From NCBI GenBank assembly GCA_021372695.1, contig JAJFTY010000210.1, positions 18,916-82,915 on the forward strand: 64,000 bases of DNA, written 5' to 3'. The stretch's first letter is position 1, and the number at the start of each line of letters is the position of its first letter. The notes under the pieces are model-generated. The model had not been told where the DNA came from, ran no database searches, and saw nothing but the letters and a program-made list of their open reading frames with translations. A program made the translations under genes and the position numbers. Of this stretch, positions 58,301 to 64,000 are shown one piece after another. The stretch comes from Deltaproteobacteria bacterium (GTDB taxonomy: Bacteria; Desulfobacterota; Syntrophia; Syntrophales; UBA5619).

Positions 58301-61300
58301 GCGCAACGCCGCTTTCCGGCGGCAACTATGTGGTGAACAGCCACTACTGGAACAACGGGGCCGGGGCCGCGACCTGGGTGAACGGCACGAACGGCCAGAC
58401 CTCGAACAGCTCCAACGCGATCTCCGCGGACAACAGCCTGATCGGCAGCACCTCGGGCACCCATACCATGGGCGCCGCCCCCAACGATTTCTACCAGGAC
58501 GGCGACCATGTGGGCCAGTACATCACGGCCCTTTCCAACGGCAACTACGTCGTCAACAGCCCCAACTGGAACTCCGCCGCCGGCGCCGTCACATGGGGCA
58601 GCGGCACGACCGGGGTGAGGGGGACCATCGACTCGTCGAACAGCCTCGTCGGCGCCGCGACCGGCGTCTACGTGCCCGCGAGCTTCGGTTACGACGGCGG
58701 CGACAAGGTCGGCTCGGGCGTGACGGCCCTTTCCAACGGCAATTATGTCGTCAACAGCCCCTACTGGTCCAACGGGGCGACCTCCAAGGTCGGCGCCGTG
58801 ACCTGGGCGAGCGGGACGACCGGCATGAGCGGCTCCGTCTCGGCAGCCAACAGCCTGACCGGCTCGAAGGCGGACGACAAGGTGGGGTATGGCGGTGTTG
58901 CGGCCCTCGACAACGGCAACTACGTCGTCGGGAGTCCCGAGTGGGACAACGGCGCAACGGCCAACGCGGGAGCCGCGACCTGGGCCGACGGGACCACGGG
59001 CATCACGGGCGCCCTCTCCGCGGACAACAGCCTGATCGGCGCGTCCGCCGGGGGCAAGCTCGGCGGGACCATCGTCCCCGGGAGCGGGAACGTCTTCGGC
59101 GTCGTCGACGGTGTGACCTACGTCAACGGAGTGGGGATCTACGCTCTCGGAAGCGGCTCCTACAGCGGCGGCCTCAATTTCGGCGACAGCCCGGACCAGG
59201 CCGCGGCGATCAACCCCACGGCCCTCACCGACATTCTCAACACCGGATCGAACCTCGTCCTCCAGGCCAACAACGACATCACCGTGAACAGCGCGGTCGC
59301 CGCCAACAACGCGGGCGGAAACGGCGGGAACCTCACCCTCCAGGCGGGCCGCTCGATCCTGGTCAATGCAGACATCACAACCGACAACGGCAACCTCACG
59401 CTGACGGCCAACGAAACCGCGGCGGCCGGCGTCGTCGACGCGAACCGGGATGCCGGCGCGGCGGCCGTCACCATGGCCGGCGGAACGAGCCTGAACGCCG
59501 GGTCCGGCGCGGTGGCCGTCACCCTCAAGAACGGCGCGGGCAACACCCACAGCGACAGCGGCGACATCACCCTGCGGGGCATCACCGCCGGCTCGCTCGA
59601 CGTGGCCAACCAGGGGCCGACCGCGGGCAGCGACATCCTCCTGAACGGAGCCGTTTCGCTTTCCGGCAATCTGGCGCTGACCGCGGCCAGCGGCGACATC
59701 TCCCAGACCGGCGCGTTGACCGTCGCTGGGACGACCGCCCTTGCCGCCGGGACCCACAACATCACCCTCGACCACGCCTCCAACGACTTCACCGGGGCGG
59801 TGTCGGCCACATCCGGCGCCGCGGTCGCCGTCACGGACGCCCATGCGCTCACCCTGGGCGCAGTAAGCGTCACCGGCAGCGTCACGGCCCGGGCGCTGAC
59901 CGGGGACCTGAACGTGGCCGGGGCGGTCGCCAAGACCGGCGGCGACAGCGACGCCACCGTCACGCTCCAGGCGGGCAACACGATCGTGGTCGACCAGGCT
60001 ATCCGCAAAACCGGCGGCGCCGGGAAAATGCACGTCGCGCTCGACGCCGACAACAGCAACGGGACGCGGGACGGAGACGGTATCATCATCCTCAACGGCG
60101 ATATCCAGACCGGCGGAGGCAACCTCACCTTCGGCACCGGCGCGGCCCTCTCCCTCAACGGCGTCACCACCCCGGTCGGTGGCGACATCTACGTCGCGGG
60201 TGCGGGCGCCCGCACGATCGAGACCGGGGGCGGCAATGTCGCGGTCAACGGCGAGACGATCATCGCAAACACCAACGGCCTCACCATCAACACCGGCAAC
60301 GGCCATCTGACCTTCGGCGGCCTGGTGAACTCGGGCAACACCTACACCGGCGTCAGCTATGCGGACAAAACCTGGTCCCAGGCCCTGGCGAACGCGGCCA
60401 GCGGATCGGGATTGAACACCGGCGACACCTACCTGGCGACGATCACGTCGCGGTTGGAAAACGCCCTGGCATCGCGGGCCAACAGCTACAACGAAGGGTG
60501 GCTGGGCGCCAGGCGCCTCACCGGCATCGGCTCGGACCTCACGTGGCGCTGGGTCGCCGGTCCGGAGGGTGCCGTGGACGGGGGCAAGGGGCTCGCCTTC
60601 TTCACCCAGAACACGCGGTTGGCCCGGATCGCGGACGCCCAGAACGGAACCCCCGTCGGCGGCGCCTTCAACAACTGGAACAACGGCGAGCCGAACAACT
60701 GGAACGGCTCGGTGGCGGCCGACAACACCGAGGTTGAGTCGGTCATGCAGTTCACGGGGAACCTGGGCAAGTGGAACGACCTGGCGGGCGGGCCCCTGAC
60801 TCCGGTTGCGGCCACTCAGAACACCTACGTCAAGGAGACCAACCTGGCCGCATCGCCGCTCACCATCGACGCCGGCTCCGGCAACGTGACCTTCAGCGGC
60901 ATGGTGGGCGGGACCAAGCCGCTCGCCTCGCTGAACGTGACCTCCACCGGCGCCATCGCCATCAACGGCGGCGGCGTGACCACGACGGGCGCCACCTCCG
61001 GCACCCAGACCTACAACGGCAACATCACGCTGGGAAAGGCCGACACCGTGCTGACCATGTACGACACGGCAACGCCCTTCACGCTGCAGTCCGGAAAGAG
61101 CATCACCAACGCGACCGGGATGGACGCCACCCTGACCGTCAAAACGACGGCGCCGATCATTCTGGATACGAACAGCTCCATCATTTCCCCCGGAGGAAAG
61201 CTCAATACCGTGTTGTGGGCCGATACCGACGGGAACGGCGGATACCTGAGCATGAACAACGGCAGCAGCATCGACACCCACGGCGGCCATCTCTGGATGG

Positions 61301-64000
61301 GCGGCGGGTCGGGAACGGCGGTCTGGAACGGCCTGGCCGTCGGTGACGGCTACGCCCTCGGCAATGCCGAAAATGCCAACGGCGTATTCCTCGACGGCGT
61401 GACCCTGGGCACCGAGGGCGGCAACATCGCCATATATGGAAAAAGCCGGGCCGGCGCCGCCGCAGGAGGAGATGTCCCCGGGGCGCATGCGGAAGGGATC
61501 CGCGTGGCCACGCTCCATTCGTCGACCATCGATTCCGGCACCGGCACGATCCTGATGGACGGCGTCTCCCAGGGCACGAGCGGCTCGTCCCTGGGCATCG
61601 AATTCAGCAGCCTGGACGGCTCCACGCAGACCGTTACATCGGCGGCCCCCTCCGGGGACGCGATCGCCCTTGTCGGCAACGCCGCCGCGGCCACTTCAGA
61701 GACCGGGACCGCCGGCGTCTACGTGCATCCCGACACCACAATCTCCGCCACGGGAGGCGGGAACATCCGCATCGTCGGAACGGGCGGGACAACCGGCAGT
61801 TACAACCAGGCAGTCTACTTCAACGGCGGTTCCGTCGATGCGGGAAGCGGCAATCTGACGATCTCGGGCGACACGCTCCACCTGGAAGCCGGCGCCCGGC
61901 TGCAAGGGAGCGGAGCCCTGGCGATCCGGCCCCAGACGGCCGGCACGACCGTCGGCATCGCCGGAGGCGCCGGGACCCTGAACCTGCCCGCGAGCTACTT
62001 TTCGACCAACATCGCCGACGGCTTCTCCGGCATCACCCTGGGGAGCGAGACCGCGGGCGACATCACCCTGGGCGGGACCGCGGCCTTCAGCGACAACCTC
62101 ACCCTGGTCGGCGGCGGCAACATCGCCCTGAACGACGCGCTGAACGCGGCGGGCCAGACAGTCACCCTGACGGGCGGCAGCGGCGCGACCGTGAGCGGCG
62201 ACGGGAACATCACGGCGGCGGGGCTGCTGCTGAACGGCAGCAATACGGCTTATGACCTGAATACGGCAGCCGGGAACAGCGTAGGCGCCCTGGCCGTCGA
62301 CAACGGCTCCGGCAACATCCGCTTCCTGAACGGCACGGCCCTGGAAATCGGCACGGTGGGCGGCGTCGACGGGATCGCCACGGCCGGCACGGTGGATGTC
62401 GCCACGAAAACGGGCGATCTGACCCTCTCCCGGAACATCGTCACGACGGACGCATCGGCCGATGCGGTCCGGCTGAACGCCGGCCGGGACGCTGCGGCGG
62501 GGACCTCTACGGGCGGCAACATCGTCGTCAGCGGCGCCCCGGCCGTCACCACGGGCGCCGGCGGGCGGGCCACGCTCCTGAGCGGCGGCATCGACGGCAG
62601 CACGGGATTGACCGCCCTGGTCGGTTCCGGTTCCGGCCGTTTCCGTTACAACAGCGACGAGAGCGATACGCGCTACACGGCGGCCCTGGGAACGGGCGCT
62701 TACGCGATCTACCGGGAACAGCCGCTTCTGGCGATAACCCCCGGCTCGGCAACGGTCACATACGGCGAGGCCGTTCCGGCCTTCACCGGCGGGCATAACG
62801 CAGCCTACGTCAACGGCGACGGCTCGGCCGGGGACGTCACGGGCACGGCCACCTGGGCCGTGGGCGGGGCCGCCTCCTCGACAGGCCATTACACGGCCGG
62901 GAGCCACGACGTCAGCTACACGGGCGGACTCGTCAGCAGCCTGGGCTACGGCTTCACGGACAATACCGGAAGCGTCAACGAGTTCGCGGTCGAGAAGAAG
63001 GCGATCACGGCGACCGGCATTGCGGCGTCGGCAAAGGCGTACGACGGGGATGCCTCCGCCTCCCTCGACTTCGGAAGCGCCCTGATCACGGGCGGCGCAG
63101 CCAACAGCGGCGACAAGAGATATTACACGGGCGACATCGTCAATCTCGACGGCAGCGGAGCCGCCGGTACTTTTGCCGACAAGAATGCGGGCGCGGGCAA
63201 GGCGGTCACGGTGACGGGGCTGAGCCTCTCGGGCGCGGATGCGGGCAACTACACCGTAAGCGACGCGTCGAACGCCACGGCAGATATCAACCCCAAGGCA
63301 TTGACCCTCGCCGCCACGGCAGCCGACAAGACCTACGACGGGAATGCCAACGCCAACGTCACGGGTTACGGCCTCTCCGGCTTCGTCGGGACCGAAACCG
63401 TCACGGCAGGCTCCACCTCTTCCCTCTTCGACAACAAGAACGCCGGGACCGGGAAGAGCGTCACCATCTCCGGAATCACCCTTGCCAATGGCGAGAACGG
63501 AGGACTCGCTTCCAACTACGCCGTGGATGGAACCACAACCGCCACGGCCGACATCGACCCCAAGGCATTGACCCTCGCCGCCACCGCGGCGAGCAAAACC
63601 TACGACGGGAATGCCAACGCCACCGTCACGGGCTACGGCCTCTCCCGCTTCGTCGGCACCGAGACCGTCTCGGCCGGCTCGACAAGCGCCCTCTTCGATT
63701 CCAAGAACGCCGGAACCGGAAAAACCGTCACCATCTCCGGAATCATCCTCGCCAATGGCGATAACGGTGGCTTGGCCGCAAACTATTCGGTCGACGGAAC
63801 CACAACGGCCACCGCCGACATCAACCCCAAGGCATTGACCCTCGCCGCCACCGCGGCGAACAAGACCTACGACGGGAATGCCAACGCCACCGTCACCGGT
63901 TACGGCCTCTCCGGCTTCGTCGGCACCGAGACCGTCTCGGCCGGCTCCACTTCTGCTCTCTTCGACAACAAGAACGCCGGGACCGGGAAGAGCGTCACCA
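55348..64000 (+). CDS. Giant TpsA exoprotein (filamentous haemagglutinin family), 3' end beyond the window
   Basis: At least 2884 codons are present with no stop. A long signal peptide ends about residue 53 ('VALGGAFNASA'). The TPS secretion domain follows: 'GSDRMVANWNTFNIGQ', 'LNRIWDQSPSQIFGRL' and 'NPSGIFFGP' (N140), about residues 58-300, with beta-helix repeats after it. From about 567 to 1235 lies an array of ~59-aa repeats centred on 'LTNGNYVV'. Gly/Asn/Thr-rich haemagglutinin-type repeats follow. At about 1672-1831 is a C-type-lectin-like domain with 'EPN' (E1781) and 'WND' (W1809). An MBG-type segment ('ITPGSATVTYGEAVPAFTGG', about 2462) and YDG repeats of 89 aa end the visible part. 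It is secreted through the adjacent TpsB. ATG 55348 follows GGGGAGAGAG. Adhesion or surface attachment is the likely role. Confidence 0.93.
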   Translation, partial: MHVMNCDRTKGNGAGRLTAPVEKKNGRRGFRSSLAGALVWMTVALGGAFNASALDPNALPTGGQITAGQGSIAQSGSAMTVTQGSDRMVANWNTFNIGQNASVAFRQPGAGSVALNRIWDQSPSQIFGRLTANGQVFLLNPSGIFFGPTARVDVGGLVASSLHITDENFLAGRYLFGPSLLSSGAPGAVFNQGSIRTSGGGYVAFLSPQITNEGTVAAPGGSVAMAAGSRVNLDFIGDRLLTYTVEQGAVDALIQNKGLVQADGGMVLMTAKAASDLANSVVNNSGIVEARGIENRNGRVLLGADLAVNTGSIDVSGPAGGNAAISASYLMNAGTINARGEQGAGGSVLLEADRIVQTERALIDARGRTGGGKISLLAGSGLYDGIFSSALLNASGDRGGEITLAGRNVILRGGALDASGSTAGGSVRVGGDLHGAAWSDPVGGRELANAAVTDISSGSVIDASTAHGDGGGIVAWSDEKTSFYGEAKATGGAGRGGFIEISGKERLRYGGSADASSASGAAGTVLFDPKEIVIDSSAGGSGLSYNAFVNPNPGADTQFGGIIATLSNGNMVVVDPYATIGGLSHAGAAYLFKADGTLVSTITGSHADDMVGQDMNTWNGGPVALSNGNYAVASPAWNGNRGAVTWGGGTTGVSGIVSADNSLVGSNPDDWVGGNNTYWNGIVALTNGNYVVSSPNWANGAATKAGAATWVDGTNGHTLDNVNTISAANSLVGSKTDDQVASKMTALTNGNYVVVSPTWDNGAVDTAGAATWGDGTTGVAGTISAANSLVGTRANDQIGGLGATALTNGNYVVVSEYWHNDANTSVGAATWVNGGNGQTMDSVNTISVANSHLGSSDGDNIGINNSAPVLALTNGNYVILSRYWNNGALNDAGAATWGNGATGSAGLISADNSLVGGSAGSDVAGAGGVALTNGNYVVLSPYWDSPTVVNAGAATWGNGTTGTTGAVSTANSLTGGTTNSLTGSGATPLSGGNYVVNSHYWNNGAGAATWVNGTNGQTSNSSNAISADNSLIGSTSGTHTMGAAPNDFYQDGDHVGQYITALSNGNYVVNSPNWNSAAGAVTWGSGTTGVRGTIDSSNSLVGAATGVYVPASFGYDGGDKVGSGVTALSNGNYVVNSPYWSNGATSKVGAVTWASGTTGMSGSVSAANSLTGSKADDKVGYGGVAALDNGNYVVGSPEWDNGATANAGAATWADGTTGITGALSADNSLIGASAGGKLGGTIVPGSGNVFGVVDGVTYVNGVGIYALGSGSYSGGLNFGDSPDQAAAINPTALTDILNTGSNLVLQANNDITVNSAVAANNAGGNGGNLTLQAGRSILVNADITTDNGNLTLTANETAAAGVVDANRDAGAAAVTMAGGTSLNAGSGAVAVTLKNGAGNTHSDSGDITLRGITAGSLDVANQGPTAGSDILLNGAVSLSGNLALTAASGDISQTGALTVAGTTALAAGTHNITLDHASNDFTGAVSATSGAAVAVTDAHALTLGAVSVTGSVTARALTGDLNVAGAVAKTGGDSDATVTLQAGNTIVVDQAIRKTGGAGKMHVALDADNSNGTRDGDGIIILNGDIQTGGGNLTFGTGAALSLNGVTTPVGGDIYVAGAGARTIETGGGNVAVNGETIIANTNGLTINTGNGHLTFGGLVNSGNTYTGVSYADKTWSQALANAASGSGLNTGDTYLATITSRLENALASRANSYNEGWLGARRLTGIGSDLTWRWVAGPEGAVDGGKGLAFFTQNTRLARIADAQNGTPVGGAFNNWNNGEPNNWNGSVAADNTEVESVMQFTGNLGKWNDLAGGPLTPVAATQNTYVKETNLAASPLTIDAGSGNVTFSGMVGGTKPLASLNVTSTGAIAINGGGVTTTGATSGTQTYNGNITLGKADTVLTMYDTATPFTLQSGKSITNATGMDATLTVKTTAPIILDTNSSIISPGGKLNTVLWADTDGNGGYLSMNNGSSIDTHGGHLWMGGGSGTAVWNGLAVGDGYALGNAENANGVFLDGVTLGTEGGNIAIYGKSRAGAAAGGDVPGAHAEGIRVATLHSSTIDSGTGTILMDGVSQGTSGSSLGIEFSSLDGSTQTVTSAAPSGDAIALVGNAAAATSETGTAGVYVHPDTTISATGGGNIRIVGTGGTTGSYNQAVYFNGGSVDAGSGNLTISGDTLHLEAGARLQGSGALAIRPQTAGTTVGIAGGAGTLNLPASYFSTNIADGFSGITLGSETAGDITLGGTAAFSDNLTLVGGGNIALNDALNAAGQTVTLTGGSGATVSGDGNITAAGLLLNGSNTAYDLNTAAGNSVGALAVDNGSGNIRFLNGTALEIGTVGGVDGIATAGTVDVATKTGDLTLSRNIVTTDASADAVRLNAGRDAAAGTSTGGNIVVSGAPAVTTGAGGRATLLSGGIDGSTGLTALVGSGSGRFRYNSDESDTRYTAALGTGAYAIYREQPLLAITPGSATVTYGEAVPAFTGGHNAAYVNGDGSAGDVTGTATWAVGGAASSTGHYTAGSHDVSYTGGLVSSLGYGFTDNTGSVNEFAVEKKAITATGIAASAKAYDGDASASLDFGSALITGGAANSGDKRYYTGDIVNLDGSGAAGTFADKNAGAGKAVTVTGLSLSGADAGNYTVSDASNATADINPKALTLAATAADKTYDGNANANVTGYGLSGFVGTETVTAGSTSSLFDNKNAGTGKSVTISGITLANGENGGLASNYAVDGTTTATADIDPKALTLAATAASKTYDGNANATVTGYGLSRFVGTETVSAGSTSALFDSKNAGTGKTVTISGIILANGDNGGLAANYSVDGTTTATADINPKALTLAATAANKTYDGNANATVTGYGLSGFVGTETVSAGSTSALFDNKNAGTGKSVT
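57049..58930 (+). repeat. Array of about eleven 59-aa 'NGNYVV' repeats within TpsA
   Basis: The codons for 'NGNYVV' (or close variants NGNMVV, NGNYAV, GGNYVV) start at 57049, 57226, 57406, 57592, 57769, 57967, 58144, 58318, 58537, 58735 and 58912. Most intervals are 174-186 bases; a few are 198 or 219. The unit reads roughly 'ALTNGNYVV.SP.W.NGA...AGAATW..GTTG..G.ISA.NSLVG'. Each has four short strand-like parts, which would suit a beta-propeller-like or stacked beta structure. Confidence 0.8.
60361..60840 (+). other. C-type-lectin-like domain inside TpsA
   Basis: Residues about 1672-1831 of TpsA read as a C-type lectin fold: 'TWSQALANAA' and 'TYLATITSRLENALA' (helix region), 'WLGARR' and 'WRWVAGPEG' (core strands), 'FNNWNNGEPNNWNG' (EPN at 60688-60696) and 'GKWNDLAG' (WND at 60772-60780). 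EPN and WND are the calcium and mannose-type sugar ligands in animal C-type lectins. The usual disulfide cysteines are absent. Confidence 0.75.
63295..64000 (+). repeat. Exact-period 267-bp tandem repeats (YDG units) in TpsA
   Basis: The sequence AAGGCATTGACCCTCGCC recurs at 63295, 63562 and 63829, a strict 267-bp (89-aa) period. The units are highly similar at nucleotide level: 'KALTLAATAA.KTYDGNANA.VTGYGLSGFVGTETV', 'FDNKNAGTGK.VTISGI.LANG.NGGLA.NY.VDGTTTATADI.P'. A more diverged unit precedes at about 63007-63294. The array continues past the window. Confidence 0.9.

Noticed and set aside
58593..60737. A 714-residue plus-strand open frame in another frame of tpsA
   Set aside because: It is composed almost wholly of Arg, Gly, His, Pro and Gln, typical of an out-of-frame GC-rich read, and it lies inside the real tpsA frame.
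55333..61518. A 2061-residue open frame on the minus strand opposite tpsA
   Set aside because: It is a codon-bias shadow. The plus frame has signal peptide, TPS domain and repeats, whereas the minus frame is Gly/Ala/Val/Arg/Asp-rich with no domain and no ribosome-binding site. It only stays open because the GC-rich repeats avoid antisense stops.
57049..64000. Regular repeats that might suggest a CRISPR array
   Set aside because: Periods are 177 and 267 bases, multiples of three, and the units translate into conserved protein repeats. There is no short repeat/unique spacer pattern.

Overview
The window is GC-rich, densely coded bacterial DNA with the content of a Gram-negative, probably anaerobic organism. 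Evidence for an outer membrane: a complete tolQ-tolR-tolA-tolB-pal-cpoB cluster, several lipoproteins and a two-partner secretion pair. SelB and FdhD side by side point to selenocysteine-containing formate dehydrogenase elsewhere in the genome. EF-P with its lysylation enzymes and a dcw cluster with mraZ fit a deltaproteobacterium of the Desulfobacterota/Syntrophales type. That placement is an inference from gene content; there is no rRNA here to test it. I saw no rRNA, tRNA, CRISPR array, transposase or phage gene.

Layout. 1-5.7 kb: the tail of an MFS transporter, a PspC-domain peptide, then a forward envelope operon (C-terminal processing protease, divergent polysaccharide deacetylase, TPR lipoprotein, small lipoprotein). 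5.7-10.9 kb: the tol-pal operon on the minus strand, with a good sigma-70 promoter before tolQ. 11-13.8 kb: epmA, efp and a lysine-2,3-aminomutase-like radical SAM enzyme. 14.2-17.5 kb: a bacterial eRF1-like (baeRF) protein and a REC-PAS protein without a kinase domain. 17.8-23.5 kb: a metallothionein, a YhaM-like HD nuclease, fdhD, selB and an RCK-type K+ channel. 23.7-42.6 kb: ruvX and mltG followed by an almost complete dcw cluster, mraZ-rsmH-ftsL-ftsI-murE-murF-mraY-murD-ftsW-murG-murC-murB-ftsQ-ftsA-ftsZ, much of it joined by 4-bp start/stop overlaps; ddl is absent. 42.6-53 kb: a looser set (GNAT, DUF2284, an EndoQ-UvrD fusion, a B12-type radical SAM protein, a UPF0182 membrane protein, a lipoprotein) with two copies of a 133-135 bp MITE-like element. 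53.6-64 kb: a TpsB transporter and a giant TpsA exoprotein that runs off the end.

Most interesting items. (1) The 1086-aa protein at 44.1-47.4 kb joins an EndoQ-like PHP endonuclease, which in known relatives nicks DNA at deaminated bases, to an SF1A UvrD-type helicase. (2) The TpsA exoprotein carries an array of about eleven 59-aa repeats, an embedded C-type-lectin-like domain with textbook EPN and WND sugar/calcium motifs, and exact 267-bp tandem repeats. (3) FdhD lacks the conserved persulfide cysteine. (4) The mraZ promoter is followed by three GTGGA(G/T) boxes at exactly 10-bp spacing.

Starts were chosen by eye from ribosome-binding sites and family lengths. Repeat counts and hairpins were read by hand, so boundaries may be off by a few bases.
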